Position numbers and translations under genes: made by a program
The notes under the pieces: model-generated
What the model was told of the DNA's origin: nothing
Databases searched by the model: none
Seen by the model: only the letters and a program-made list of their open reading frames with translations
Shown: positions 1 through 9,371 of the stretch, in pieces
Position numbering within the stretch: position 1 is the stretch's first letter
Layout of the letters: the number at the start of each line of letters is the position of its first letter
Source of the DNA: JBCCGI01 sp039029355
Lineage (GTDB): Bacteria; Planctomycetota; UBA1135; GCA-002686595
Reading direction: 5' to 3'
DNA: 64,000 bases
Assembly: GCA_039029355.1 (NCBI GenBank)
Contig: JBCCGI010000008.1
Span: 102,077-166,076, forward strand

Positions 1-419
1 GTCTCCGCATGGTCGAGCGCCGCCAGCGGGTGCTCGTCGCAGCAGACGGGCGCGCCCTCGCCGGCCTGCGACTCGTGGTCGTTGCGCCGCCGTTGGCAGC
101 GCAGGAGGTGGAGGCTCGACTTGATCGCCAGGTGGACCAGCACGCTGCGCGCCTCGCCGGGCAGGCTGCCGCGCACCCAGGCGCGCAGGAGCGTCTCCTG
201 CACGGCGTCCCAGGCGAGGTCCTCGCTGCCGAGGATGCTGCGCGCGGCCCGCACCATGGCGGGCAGGTGAGGCGACACGGACTCGCCGAACTCGAGCGAC
301 AGAGGCGCGACATCGCAGGCCGCGGCGGGCGCGCGGTCGGCGCCGTGAGAGGCACAGTGGGGATCTTGTCGATCCGGAGCGGGATGGAGGGGAAGCGTCG
401 GGTTGGATTGGAGGAGCAT
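1..419 (-). CDS. ECF RNA polymerase sigma factor, C-terminus cut by window edge
   Basis: This reading frame runs off the left edge of the window, so only about the first 139 codons are present. After a poorly conserved Pro/Ala-rich leader of about 45 residues it shows sigma-70 region 2: an Asp-rich motif ending in DAVQETLLRAW (the usual D-x-x-Q-E-x-[FL] core-binding helix), then a helix with RSVLVHLAIKSSLHLLRCQRRR, typical of ECF region 2.3-2.4. Region 4 would lie outside the window. The ATG at 417-419 is the first possible start after upstream stops; there is no clear Shine-Dalgarno. Next upstream, in the same orientation, is a His-rich exported protein. The sigma identity is firm; the regulon is unknown. 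Confidence 0.82.
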   Translation of the reverse strand, partial: MLLQSNPTLPLHPAPDRQDPHCASHGADRAPAAACDVAPLSLEFGESVSPHLPAMVRAARSILGSEDLAWDAVQETLLRAWVRGSLPGEARSVLVHLAIKSSLHLLRCQRRRNDHESQAGEGAPVCCDEHPLAALDHAE

Positions 420-581
420 CGCTCGGCACCGGGGAGGCAGATGGATGGGGATCACGCAGCGGGGCAGGCCGAATCGGCCCGCAGGGAGCTCCGGCGCAGC
501 CCGCGGGCCACGTCCGGGAAACTCGCGCGCCCAAGACCCCTTGAGGGCGGGGTAGGGCGAGCCCAACGCCCCGAGGGGGCG

Positions 582-1001
582 TTACGCCGGGTGAACCGAC
601 GGGGGCGACTGCTTTGGTGCCAAGCGGAAGAGAGGGATCGCGCGCGCGAAGCTTCGCGTCTGTGCCTCGACGCACCGGCCGGCCCGCTGAGCCGGAATCA
701 AACGGCTCGACGGCCCCAGGAGGATCGACTTGCGTTCCTCACGCGAAGGGGAGATCGAGCAGAGCTCTCCGTGCTCCCCACCCGTTCCGAGGGGCGTGAC
801 CGAAGGGCCGGAGTCGGCCCCCGGAGCGACGCCGTGGTCGGCGTGGTGGGCGTGGTCCGCGTGGTGGGCGTGGTCGCACTTCCCGTGGGTGAGCTGACCA
901 TCCACCGAGCACACGTGGTGATCCACGAACGCATGGTGGAGGGACCCGTAGACCTGCCCGAGCCCGAAAAGGGCGAGCAGCGCGAGCGCCAAGACCCTCA
1001 T
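582..1001 (-). CDS. small exported His-rich protein, function unknown
   Basis: This encodes about 139 residues starting with a clean Sec signal (MRVLALALLALFGLGQVYG). The next segment is dense in His, Cys and Asp: LHHAFVDHHVC, then a run of DHAHHADHAHHADH. Such stretches usually bind Zn, Cu or Ni; that is inference from composition, not a recognised domain. A second short His/Cys patch (EHGELC) follows, and the C-terminal half is basic and featureless. A longer start at 1043 adds 14 residues and is possible. It lies upstream of the truncated ECF sigma gene in the same orientation, which could suggest envelope or metal stress, but no link is proven. Weaker point: the C-terminal 60 residues look like low-constraint sequence. 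Confidence 0.55.
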   Translation of the reverse strand: MRVLALALLALFGLGQVYGSLHHAFVDHHVCSVDGQLTHGKCDHAHHADHAHHADHGVAPGADSGPSVTPLGTGGEHGELCSISPSREERKSILLGPSSRLIPAQRAGRCVEAQTRSFARAIPLFRLAPKQSPPSVHPA

Positions 1002-1182
1002 AGAGGAGGTCTGACGCGGAACTACGTGGGTCGCTCGAGACATCTCTAACCGGTAAGTGTGACCACACCACGCGCTCTCGTCAAGGGCTGCCGGCGGCGC
1101 CCCCCCAGCGGCCGCGCCGCCTCCCCGCCGAGGCCCTCTGCGGACTCAAGCCGCCGAGCCCCCCCGGGCGGAAAACCCTTCC

Positions 1183-1202
1183 GCCGGCGCCTACGCGCCG
1201 GC
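1183..1202 (-). terminator. hairpin at the end of the HAD phosphatase gene, possible terminator
   Basis: A perfect 8-bp inverted repeat (GCCGGCGC / GCGCCGGC, 4-nt loop) spans the stop codon of the HAD gene. In the direction of transcription it is followed at once by a second stem (GGCGGAA / TTCCGCC, about 1169-1187) whose loop contains the short T-run. There is no long U-tract, so this is a plausible rather than a certain intrinsic terminator. Confidence 0.35.
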
Positions 1203-2045
1203 GCGTCCGTCGAGGAACAGCTCCTCCACCAGCTCCGCAATCGCCTCGGAGTTGTTGCTCCCGATCACCCGGTCGGCCGCGTCGCGTGCGGAGCGAAAAG
1301 CGTTCTCCATCGCCACGCCGAGCCCGGCGCCCTGCAGCATCGGAACGTCGTTGCCCGCATCCCCGACGCACACCACGCGCTCGGCCGGGATCCCGCGCAC
1401 CTCGGTCAGCCAGCGCAGGGCCTCGCCCTTGCCGCGGCACGGCGGCTGCACGTCGACCACCTGCATCGCGCTGCCGCGGTGCTGCGCGAGCGCGTGCAGC
1501 GGGAAGTGCGTGAGGTAGAGCTCCTGCCCCACCGCGTCGACGAAGGCGTCGTGGTAGTCGCCCGAGTCCTGCCAGCGGTCGGAGAAGAGCGTGATGCGGA
1601 TCAGGTACTCGAGCGGCAGCTCGTCCGCGGGGACGATACGCAGGTCCTCCAAGCGGGCGATCGCGGCGCGCTCCTCGCCGCTCCGCGGCGGGGGCACGTA
1701 CTTCTCGCCGGCGCGCATCACGACCGGCAGCGAGCGCGTCTCGTGCGCCCACGCCAGCGTGGCGGCGACGGCGCGGTTGGAGAGCAGCTGCTCCTCCAGC
1801 AGCCGGCGCTCGACCGGGCACCACACGCCGGCGCCGTTGTAGACCATCGCCGGTGTGCGCAGGCCCAGCTCCTCGAGCACGGCCACCACGCCCCCCTCGG
1901 AGCGGCCGGTGACCACCATGACGTGGACGCCGCGGTCCTGCGCCGCCCGCAGGGCCTGCACGTTGCGCGGGAGGACGCTGCCCTCGTCGGTGACGAGAGT
2001 GCCGTCCAGGTCCAGGCAGATGGCGTCGTAGGCGCGCGCGGTCAT
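1191..2045 (-). CDS. Cof-type HAD-superfamily phosphatase
   Basis: This is a 284-residue haloacid dehalogenase-type phosphohydrolase of the Cof/IIB subfamily, expected to be cytosolic and to act on sugar phosphates or similar small phosphoesters. Motif I is DLDGTLV near residue 11 (nucleophile and acid/base Asp pair), motif II is VVTGRS, the motif III lysine lies in CRGKGEALRWL, and motif IV is GDAGNDVPML. Between motifs II and III lies the large alpha/beta cap typical of IIB members. The ATG at 2045 puts motif I at the usual distance from the N-terminus; an upstream in-frame ATG at 2111 would add 22 unconserved residues. The substrate cannot be told from sequence. Confidence 0.88.
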   Translation of the reverse strand: MTARAYDAICLDLDGTLVTDEGSVLPRNVQALRAAQDRGVHVMVVTGRSEGGVVAVLEELGLRTPAMVYNGAGVWCPVERRLLEEQLLSNRAVAATLAWAHETRSLPVVMRAGEKYVPPPRSGEERAAIARLEDLRIVPADELPLEYLIRITLFSDRWQDSGDYHDAFVDAVGQELYLTHFPLHALAQHRGSAMQVVDVQPPCRGKGEALRWLTEVRGIPAERVVCVGDAGNDVPMLQGAGLGVAMENAFRSARDAADRVIGSNNSEAIAELVEELFLDGRAGA

Positions 2046-2129
2046 GGCGGGGAGCGAGCCTAGTGTCCGCGGGCGGAGATTCCACGCGGCATCCGCGGCC
2101 CCCGCGCGCACGCGGGGGCCGCGCCCCGC

Positions 2130-5100
2130 TCAGGGCATGTGGAAGGTCAGCTGGCCCGGCTGGTCGGCTTCGACCTCGATCTCCTGTTCGGGCGGATCCT
2201 CGCCGTCGCCGCCGGGTCCGGCGGCGCTCACCGTGACGATCCAACGGCCGGGGCGCAGCCCCGTGAGGGTCGTCGCCCCGGACTGCGCGAAGGCGAACTT
2301 CGGCTCGGAGCCCTCGGACTCCTCCTCCTCGGGCACCTCGTCGAGGTAGTTGGCCCGCACGATGCAGAAGGACGCCGGCGAGCCGTCCGCCTTCATGATC
2401 TCGACCTCGACGGTGCCGCCGGCTTCGAGCTGGAAGTCGACGCCGCGGCGCACCTCGTCGGCGCCGACGGTGACCGACTCGCTCTCGCCGGGCTGCACGC
2501 CGTCGCCGGTGGCCTTCACCAGCAACTCGACGTCGGGCTTCACGCCGCGCAGCGAGTAGCGGCCGTCGTCGTCGGTGTAGGCCGCGTCGCCGAGCTGGTC
2601 GCCGAGGTTGACGACGCCGCCCGAGGAGTCGCCGCCCGCGGAGCGGAACATCGCCACGCGCCCCGCGAACCGCGAACCGCCGCTCTTCTCCGAAGCGGAG
2701 ACCTTCAGGCCCGGCAGCGGGTTGCCGTCGAGGTCGGTGATGCGGCCCTCGAGGATCGAGACCGGCAGGTCGATGTCCTGGCGCGTCTCGCCCGCGGCCA
2801 CCTCGACCTCGATCTCGGCCGGCATGCGGCGCTTGGGGTGGGCGATCGTGACGGTGTAGGTGCCGGGCTCCAGGTTTTCGATGCGGTAGCGCCCCGAGGA
2901 GTCGGTGCGCTCGCCGTCCTGCCCGCCGAAGCCCAGCATGCGCATGCCGCCGAAGCCGGTCGGGTCGTCCTGCTTGAGCTGCGCGTCGACGGTCGCGCCG
3001 ACCAGGTCGACGCCGGCCTCGGTGACGCGGCCGAGCAGCGCCCCCTTGGCGGTCTCGACCAGCACGACCTTGGCCTCGCCGCCCTCGACCACGTCGGCGG
3101 CCTCCCAGCCCGGCTCCTCCTCCTGTTCGCCGTCCATCACCATGACCAGGTTGCGCCCGAAGGCCGCGCCCGCGGGCCCGCCCTTCAGACGGAACTTGTG
3201 CAGCCCGGGCATCAGGTGGTCGAACGTCACGTGGCCCTCGCCGTCGGTGCGGGTGTCGGAGTCGCGGCGCCGGGCGAAGAAGGCCATGAAGTCCTGCTGC
3301 GAGCCGCCCGGGGGGCGGTGCTCGACGTCGGCTCCGACGACGGGGTTGCCCCCCTCGTCGATCACGTGGACGACGACCCTGCCGCCCTCGGAGAGCTCGA
3401 CGCGCTGCTCGACCGCCTCGCCGCTCGGTAGGTAGAGCCCCTCGACGAGCGCCGTCGCGTACTCCTCGTGCTCGACGCGGATGACGCAGCGGCGGTCCTC
3501 CAGCGAGGTCAGCACCGCGAGCCCGTCGTCGGCGGTGATCGCGCTGCGGCCGAGCTCGCCGACCATCTGCGGCTCATCGTCGTCGTCGTCCGACGACGAC
3601 ATCACGATGCGGCGGCCGCGGAACCCGCGGAAGTCCTCGCCGTCCTCCGACTCCTCTTCGATCGAGACCAGGGCCTCGGAGACCGGCTCGCCCGTCTCGC
3701 CGTCGACCACCGTCACGCGCACCAGCGGCAGCGGCTCGAGGCGCACGACCTGCAGGTCGGTCTCCTGGCCGAGCGCGACGAGCACGTCCTCGCGCGTCCA
3801 CGACTGGTAGCCGACCGCATCGACCTGGATCTCGAGCTCGGCCTGCTCCGAGTCGGGGCGCAGGCCACCGATGCGGACCTGACCTTCGGGGAAGTCCTCG
3901 AGCACGCGCCCGTCCTCGTCGACCAGGCGCTCGGTCCAGCGGAAGCCGTACTCGACCCGCAGCTCTTCGATCGGCGCGCCGGTCTCGGCGTCGACCACCT
4001 GGAAGAGCACGGCCGCCTCGGGCTGGTACTGGATCTCGAGGCCGCGGTCGCCGGAGAAGGCCGTGACCTTGACCGAGCGCGAACGCGAGGTGAAGCCGCG
4101 GCCGGTCCAACCCTCGGGCTCCTCGCGCACCTGCAGCACGTATTCGGTGTCCTCGCGGACACCGCGCACCTCGAACGTGCCGTCCTCCGCCACCTCGGCC
4201 TTGCGCGAGCCGTCCATGCTGAAGCCGAAGAAGTCGCCGGCCTCCTTCGGGTTGGCGCGGATCTCGAGGCGCGAGGTCTCGGAGTCGGGGATGTCGGTGA
4301 CGCGCCCCGCGATGGTGCTCCCCGGCTCCAGCTCGAAGCGCAGGCCGGAGACGATCTCGCCGCCGCGCTCGGCGAGGCCCTCGAAGGCGCGGTCGGGGTG
4401 GTCCTCGGTCTCGACCCGGACGCGCCACGCGCCGGGCACGAGCTCGTCGACGCGGAAGCGGCCCGAGGCGTCGGTGACGGCGGCGGGGCGCTCCTCCATC
4501 CCCGACGTGAAGAACAGGCGGAAGCCGAACTCGTCGCTCTCCTGGTGCAGCTCAGCGCCCTCGACCGGACGGCCGACGTGATCGAGCACGATGCCTTCGA
4601 GCACGGCGGCGGGCGCCAGCACGACGGCGTCCAGCTCGAAGCCGTCGCCCTCGGGCACCACGACGTCGCCGTCCTCGTACGGCGCGAAGCCGGGCTTGCG
4701 CACCAGCAACCGGATCGAGCCCGGCGCCGGGCCACGCAGGGCGAAGCGCCCCTCTTCGTCGGTCGCGGTCGTCCAGCGCTTGGCGTAGCCGGGCACCTCG
4801 CCGGTGGCGACGAAGTCCAGCGGGAAGCCGTCGCGGTCGCCGGTGTGCACCTCGGCGCCCGCGATCGGTGCGCCGGCGGGGTCGAGGACGACGCCGCTCA
4901 GCTGCGGGGCGTCCTCGGCGGGCGGCGTCACCTCGGCGACCTCGGCGGGAGCTCCCTGGGCGACGAGCTCCGCCGGGCCGGACGCGGCCACGCGCTTGTC
5001 CTCCTCGGGCGCGTCGCCGTCGACGGCCGCGGGGGCGGTCAGGTCCGCCTCCGGAGCCGCCGCCTCGGCCTGCCCCGGCCGGCTGACGCGCGGTGCCTCG

Positions 5101-5204
5101 CCACCCCGCTGCTGCGAGCCGTCGTCGCCGCCGAGGAACCACAGCACCCCTGCGGCTCCGAGGACGAGGAACAGGACCGTGACCGCGGCGTTACGGGTTG
5201 TCAT
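2130..5204 (-). CDS. large membrane-anchored protein of tandem carboxypeptidase-regulatory-like (Cna-B-like) domains
   Basis: This encodes 1024 residues. Residues 7-25 form one hydrophobic N-terminal segment (signal anchor), followed by an Ala/Glu/Pro-rich linker to about residue 95. The rest is roughly ten beta-sandwich repeats of the carboxypeptidase-regulatory / DUF4198 type. They are recognisable by the recurring pattern of 'GxVxDxxGxPxxGA', a hydrophobic strand, then 'TDxxGRFxLxGLxPG' (for example TDEEGRFALRGPAPG and TDSSGRYRIENLEPGTY). A very acidic loop with consecutive Asp residues lies near residue 540. It is expected outside the cytoplasmic membrane as a structural or adhesive protein. 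No catalytic residues are visible. The start at 5204 gives the signal anchor; an in-frame ATG at 5282 would add 26 residues. Confidence 0.85.
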   Translation of the reverse strand: MTTRNAAVTVLFLVLGAAGVLWFLGGDDGSQQRGGEAPRVSRPGQAEAAAPEADLTAPAAVDGDAPEEDKRVAASGPAELVAQGAPAEVAEVTPPAEDAPQLSGVVLDPAGAPIAGAEVHTGDRDGFPLDFVATGEVPGYAKRWTTATDEEGRFALRGPAPGSIRLLVRKPGFAPYEDGDVVVPEGDGFELDAVVLAPAAVLEGIVLDHVGRPVEGAELHQESDEFGFRLFFTSGMEERPAAVTDASGRFRVDELVPGAWRVRVETEDHPDRAFEGLAERGGEIVSGLRFELEPGSTIAGRVTDIPDSETSRLEIRANPKEAGDFFGFSMDGSRKAEVAEDGTFEVRGVREDTEYVLQVREEPEGWTGRGFTSRSRSVKVTAFSGDRGLEIQYQPEAAVLFQVVDAETGAPIEELRVEYGFRWTERLVDEDGRVLEDFPEGQVRIGGLRPDSEQAELEIQVDAVGYQSWTREDVLVALGQETDLQVVRLEPLPLVRVTVVDGETGEPVSEALVSIEEESEDGEDFRGFRGRRIVMSSSDDDDDEPQMVGELGRSAITADDGLAVLTSLEDRRCVIRVEHEEYATALVEGLYLPSGEAVEQRVELSEGGRVVVHVIDEGGNPVVGADVEHRPPGGSQQDFMAFFARRRDSDTRTDGEGHVTFDHLMPGLHKFRLKGGPAGAAFGRNLVMVMDGEQEEEPGWEAADVVEGGEAKVVLVETAKGALLGRVTEAGVDLVGATVDAQLKQDDPTGFGGMRMLGFGGQDGERTDSSGRYRIENLEPGTYTVTIAHPKRRMPAEIEVEVAAGETRQDIDLPVSILEGRITDLDGNPLPGLKVSASEKSGGSRFAGRVAMFRSAGGDSSGGVVNLGDQLGDAAYTDDDGRYSLRGVKPDVELLVKATGDGVQPGESESVTVGADEVRRGVDFQLEAGGTVEVEIMKADGSPASFCIVRANYLDEVPEEEESEGSEPKFAFAQSGATTLTGLRPGRWIVTVSAAGPGGDGEDPPEQEIEVEADQPGQLTFHMP

Positions 5205-5440
5205 GACAGCATTCTCGGCGACAGGGGATAATGCGTACGCGGGACCCTGGGTAGCCCCATCGCGAGGGCTACGGCGCTCCATCCAACGGGTTGGAGGGGG
5301 CTCCCCGCTAGTTTTCCATGTCGTGCTTTCGTAAGGAAGCCGGCTCCGGGCCTCGCGCGCGGCGGGCTTGCGCCACCGCGGGGCCGGTGCTGAGATCCGG
5401 CAGGTCTCGCTTCTCCTCCAACGGCGCGCCGCACACCTTC

Positions 5441-7093
5441 ATGATGCAGCTCTCGCTCTCTCGTCGTCTCGGTCCGGCCGCGCTGCTGGCCGCCCCGCTC
5501 GTCCTCGCACCGTCGCTCGGCGCGGACTCGCTGATCACCCACGACGGGCGAATCCTGGAGTGCGTCAAGGCCCGCGAGAGCGAAGCCGGCTACACGCTCA
5601 CCTTCAAGAACGGCGTGATCGAGGCCCCCGGGCACCTCCTGGCCGAGGTCGCGATCGAGGGCGACATGTCGGACTACGTCCCCAAGAACGAGGACGAGAA
5701 GAAGAAGCTCGAGAAGGGCTTCGTCCGCTACCGCGAGAAGTGGATGAGCAAGGCCGCCTACAAGGCCGCCCTCAAGAAGCGCAACGAGGAGCGCCGCAAG
5801 CAGATGGAGGAGCGCGCGCTTCACACCGACTTCAGCAACGCCTGGGAGAAGGAGACCAAGCACTTCGTCCTCAGGACCAACACGTCGCCGGAGCTGCTGG
5901 AGCACTACGCCGACCTCCTGGAGTCGTACTACTCGCTGATGGACAAGCGCGTCGGCATCAAGCTGTCCCCCACCCTGCGGCGGACGAAGATGACCGTGAA
6001 CATCTACAAGAGCCACGACGAGTTCCTCGAGCTCAGCACGGCCGACTCGCCGTCGACTCTGGGCTACTTCTGGGCCTACGACCAGACGCTCAACTTCTTC
6101 CACGACTACCAGGAGCCGTCGCGCTCGAACTGGGTCGGGCTGCACGAGTGCACGCACCTGCTCACGTACCTGATCGACCCACAGTTCCGGCCCTCCGAGA
6201 AGACCATCTGGATCAACGAAGGCGTCGCCGACTACTTCGGCTCGGCCGACATCGAGTTCGACCGCAAGGGGCGCCTCGAGATCGTCCCCGGCAAGCTGCA
6301 GACCGACCGCGTGCTGACCGTGCAGCAGGCGATCGAGGACGGGGAAGACACCAAGCTAGAGGAGCTCCTGCGCCTCAAGCGCGAGCAGTTCAACGGCTTC
6401 CAGTACGCCCACGCCTGGTCCTTCGTGTACTTCCTCAACGAGACGAAGAAGTACCAGAAGGGCTTCAAGAGCTTCTTCAAGGACCTGTACGGCCTGAAGG
6501 GCGTCGAGAAGGCGCCCTATGGCGGCAACGCCTTCGTGGTCGAGCCGGCCGAGGTGCGCCGCCTGCTGCTGAAGAAGCTCGGGCACAAGGGCACCGAGAA
6601 GCTCGAGCAGGAGTGGAAGGAGTTCATCGCCGCGGTGCCCATCGAGGCGCCGGAGGCGCGCTTCAAGCGCGGCTACCAGCAGGTGCGCAGGAGCGCCGGC
6701 TCCGGGGCGGATGCGGCGCTGGAGGACCTCACCTTTGCGATCGAGAACGGCTACGAGGACCCGCGCGCCTACTGGGCGCTGGGGCTGGCCCGCATCTACA
6801 AGGGCGACTTCGACGCCGCGGTGGGCGAATTCAAGAAGGCGATCGAGCTCGACCCGCTGAACCCGTCGTTCCGCTTCGACGTCGCCCAGGCCCTCTGCGG
6901 GCGCACGTTCGGCGCGCTCGGCAACCTCCGGCTGACCGTGGAGGGCGAGCGCGAGCTGATCGGCACCGACGAGGAGCTCGCCGAGGCCAAGATCCAGTTC
7001 GGCCTCGCGATGGAGCTTTCTCCCGAGAACGAGCTGTACGAGAGCGCGTTCCGCGAGTACACGGAGATGTACCAGCGCCACCAGGCCCGCTAA
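5441..7093 (+). CDS. exported DUF1570 / peptidase-MA-like zinc metallopeptidase with C-terminal TPR
   Basis: This encodes 550 residues. A signal peptide (QLSLSRRLGPAALLAAPLVLAPSLGA) is followed by a short beta-rich domain, a Lys/Glu-rich helical segment (residues ~75-130), and a DUF1570 metallopeptidase domain. The zinc motif HECTH has His235, Glu236 and His239, with the downstream NEGVADYF motif near residue 260 supplying the likely third ligand. The C-terminal ~130 residues carry TPR-like helices (YWALGLARIYKGDFDAAVGE). The family is common and expanded in planctomycetes; substrates are unknown. Tandem ATGs at 5441 and 5444 give the signal peptide; the frame stays open upstream to 5318 without a sensible N-terminus. 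A small lipoprotein gene follows 20 bp downstream, probably in the same operon. Confidence 0.86.
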   Translation: MMQLSLSRRLGPAALLAAPLVLAPSLGADSLITHDGRILECVKARESEAGYTLTFKNGVIEAPGHLLAEVAIEGDMSDYVPKNEDEKKKLEKGFVRYREKWMSKAAYKAALKKRNEERRKQMEERALHTDFSNAWEKETKHFVLRTNTSPELLEHYADLLESYYSLMDKRVGIKLSPTLRRTKMTVNIYKSHDEFLELSTADSPSTLGYFWAYDQTLNFFHDYQEPSRSNWVGLHECTHLLTYLIDPQFRPSEKTIWINEGVADYFGSADIEFDRKGRLEIVPGKLQTDRVLTVQQAIEDGEDTKLEELLRLKREQFNGFQYAHAWSFVYFLNETKKYQKGFKSFFKDLYGLKGVEKAPYGGNAFVVEPAEVRRLLLKKLGHKGTEKLEQEWKEFIAAVPIEAPEARFKRGYQQVRRSAGSGADAALEDLTFAIENGYEDPRAYWALGLARIYKGDFDAAVGEFKKAIELDPLNPSFRFDVAQALCGRTFGALGNLRLTVEGERELIGTDEELAEAKIQFGLAMELSPENELYESAFREYTEMYQRHQAR

Positions 7094-7113
7094 GCACGTC
7101 CAACATCGACCCC

Positions 7114-7764
7114 ATGCGCATCCAAGCCGCCCTCGCCTTCCTCGCCGCACTGCCGCTCGCGTCCTGCGTGTCGACGAAGACGCTGGCCGACCCCACGCTC
7201 CTGATCCACTCCCCCGAAGGCACCGAGCTGGGCGTCGCCACCGAGTGGGGCGCGGTCTTCCTCGGGCGCTTCGCGCGCGGCGGCGAGGTCGACGTCACCG
7301 CGTGGTTCGCGGACGGCCCCAGCCTCGAGAACAGCGTCGTCGAGCCCATCGGCGGCGGGCTGTACACCGCCGAGACCAACATCCGCCTGCCGCGCATCGA
7401 GGTCACCTTCCGCGCTCCGCAGCAGGGCGAGCCGGTGCGCGTATTCGGACGCAGCGGCGGCGACGTGTGGTCGATCCCCTCCGAGGTGCGGCGCGACCCG
7501 CGCGTCGAGGGCATCCTGCTGCGCCCCCGCGGCGGGCTCACCGGCGCGCCGGAGCAGGTGGGCGCGGGCGTCTACGTCGGCGAGGACGAGCTCAGCTACC
7601 AGCTCCTGGGCCTGGTCTCGGGCCGCATCCGCATCGTCGACGACAACGGCCGCGGCGTGGACTACGTGACGGTGATCGGGCCGAAGGACCTGTGGCGGCT
7701 CGTCGCGCACAATCGCGACCTGCAGCAGAAGCCGCGCTGGGTCTACCGCGAAGACGTCCTGTAG
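7114..7764 (+). CDS. putative lipoprotein, function unknown
   Basis: This encodes 216 residues. The N-terminus MRIQAALAFLAALPLASC is a type II signal peptide with lipobox LASC, so the mature protein should be lipid-anchored in the envelope. The remainder is predicted to be mostly beta-strand and has no motif I recognise. It starts 20 bp after the DUF1570 peptidase gene with the same orientation, so it is likely co-transcribed. It converges on trkH with a 16-bp gap. Confidence 0.75.
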   Translation: MRIQAALAFLAALPLASCVSTKTLADPTLLIHSPEGTELGVATEWGAVFLGRFARGGEVDVTAWFADGPSLENSVVEPIGGGLYTAETNIRLPRIEVTFRAPQQGEPVRVFGRSGGDVWSIPSEVRRDPRVEGILLRPRGGLTGAPEQVGAGVYVGEDELSYQLLGLVSGRIRIVDDNGRGVDYVTVIGPKDLWRLVAHNRDLQQKPRWVYREDVL

Positions 7765-7780
7765 CGTCGATCCGCCATGC

Positions 7781-9346
7781 CTAGTGCCGCCAGAAGCGCG
7801 GCACGAACAGCACGACGACCGCGTAGAACTCCAGGCGGCCGACGACCATGAAGACCGCAAGCAGCATCTTCGAGGCGTCCGGCAGGAAGGCGAAGTTCTG
7901 CGCCGGCCCGACGGCCTCGAGGCCCGGGCCGATGTTGTTGAGCGTCGCGAGCACCGTCGTGGCCGCGGTCAGCAGCACCTGGTCCTCGTAGCCCTCGGGC
8001 GGCTCGAAGCCCAACCCCACCAGCGCCAGGGTCCCGAGCGTGAACACGATCACCCACAGCCCGCAGTAGCCGGTGATCGCGCCGACCATCGGCTCGTCGA
8101 CGGTCTGCCCGTCCATGCGCACGTTGTGGATCGCGCGCGGCCGCGCGAAGCGCTTGACGCCGCGGATCGAGGCCTTGGCGAGGATGATGCAGCGCACGAC
8201 CTTCACCCCGCCGCCGGTCGATCCGGCGCAGGCGCCGCAGAGCGCGAGCAGCATCAACATCAGCCGGCAGAACTGCGGCCACTGATCGAAGTCCACCGTG
8301 CCGAAGCCGGTGCTCGTGATCAGGCTGACGGTGTAGAAGGCGCTGTCGCGGACCGCCTGCAGGAACGACGAGTAGTCCGGCAGCTCGCTCGCGGGGTCGC
8401 CGTTGCTGCCGCCCCAGAACCACAGCGAGCCCGCGATCAGCAGCGTCGAGCCGACGATCAGCCCGGTGTACACGCGCAGCTCTTCGGAGGCGAGGATCGA
8501 CCGCAGCGTGCGCCGCCCGCCGCGCCGCAACAGCAGGTCGTACCAGCCGAAGTTCACGCCCGCCAGGAACATGAAGCCGATGACGATCAGCTCCACCTTC
8601 CACGAAGCGAAGTGCAGGATGCTCGCCGAATGGTTCGAGAACCCGCCGGTCGCCAGAGTGCCGAAGGCGTGGATGCTGGCCTCGTACAGCGTCATCGCCT
8701 CGCCCCCGACGACCATTAGGAGCACCATCTCGATCACCGTCAGCCCGACGTAGATACGCACCAACCCGATGGCGCTGTCGCGCACGCGCTGCAGCGCCGC
8801 CTCGCGGCTGACGCCGGGCACCTCGGAGCGAAACAGGCTGCGTCCGCCGGTCGGGAAGAGCACCACGAACACCAGCACGATCCCGATCCCGCCCAGCCAG
8901 TGCGTAAACGAGCGCCAGAAGGCGATGCCCTTCGGCATGCCGTCGATCGCCTCGGGCACCAGGATCGTCGAGCCGGTCGTCGTGAACCCGGAGGCCGACT
9001 CGAAGAGCGCGTCGACCGGCGAGGGGATCGCGCCGGAGAACAGGAACGGCAGCGCCCCCGCGACCGAGACGAGCATCCAGGAGAGCCCCACCACCGCCAG
9101 CCCCTCGCGCCGGAAGTAGTCCGTGCGCCGGTCCGACGTGAACGTGCCGCCGCGGTAGCGCACCGCCAGCACGAAGCCCGCGACCGCGGTCACGAGCGCG
9201 GCGTACAGGCACCCGAAGAACGACCCGCGCTCGCCGTACCAGGCGCCGACCAGCGCCGGCACAACCAGGAACCCGGCCAGCAGCATGAGCACGCAGCCCA
9301 GCAGCCAGGCCACGGCCCGCAGGTTCATGTCGATGTTCGGGCGCAT
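7781..9346 (-). CDS. trkH: Trk-type potassium uptake membrane subunit TrkH
   Basis: This 521-residue polytopic protein has many hydrophobic helices and the repeated P-loop/selectivity signatures of the Trk/Ktr family: FTTTGSTI, FGTLATGGFSNHSAS, STGFGTVDFDQWPQ and the GACAGSTGGGVKVVR region, followed by an Asn-Asn-containing fourth pore segment (ATLNNIGPGL). It forms the ion-conducting part of a low-affinity K+ uptake system. The gene starts 25 bp after the stop of the upstream trkA gene, so both are one operon. The start could also be the ATG at 9328 (MNLRAVAW), which would place the first helix closer to the N-terminus. Confidence 0.93.
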   Translation of the reverse strand: MRPNIDMNLRAVAWLLGCVLMLLAGFLVVPALVGAWYGERGSFFGCLYAALVTAVAGFVLAVRYRGGTFTSDRRTDYFRREGLAVVGLSWMLVSVAGALPFLFSGAIPSPVDALFESASGFTTTGSTILVPEAIDGMPKGIAFWRSFTHWLGGIGIVLVFVVLFPTGGRSLFRSEVPGVSREAALQRVRDSAIGLVRIYVGLTVIEMVLLMVVGGEAMTLYEASIHAFGTLATGGFSNHSASILHFASWKVELIVIGFMFLAGVNFGWYDLLLRRGGRRTLRSILASEELRVYTGLIVGSTLLIAGSLWFWGGSNGDPASELPDYSSFLQAVRDSAFYTVSLITSTGFGTVDFDQWPQFCRLMLMLLALCGACAGSTGGGVKVVRCIILAKASIRGVKRFARPRAIHNVRMDGQTVDEPMVGAITGYCGLWVIVFTLGTLALVGLGFEPPEGYEDQVLLTAATTVLATLNNIGPGLEAVGPAQNFAFLPDASKMLLAVFMVVGRLEFYAVVVLFVPRFWRH

Positions 9347-9371
9347 GGTCGGGTGCTGGCCGGCGGCCGGG

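Noticed and set aside
9..1049. Long plus-strand frame covering the first kilobase
   Set aside because: It is Arg/Ala-rich antisense sequence without motifs. The minus strand in 1-419 clearly encodes sigma region 2 and in 582-1001 an exported protein.
2139..5231. Large plus-strand frames (430 and 587 codons) opposite the carboxypeptidase-regulatory-like gene
   Set aside because: These are antisense shadows in GC-rich DNA. Their translations are His/Asp/Val/Ala-rich without domains, whereas the minus frame shows clear repeats.
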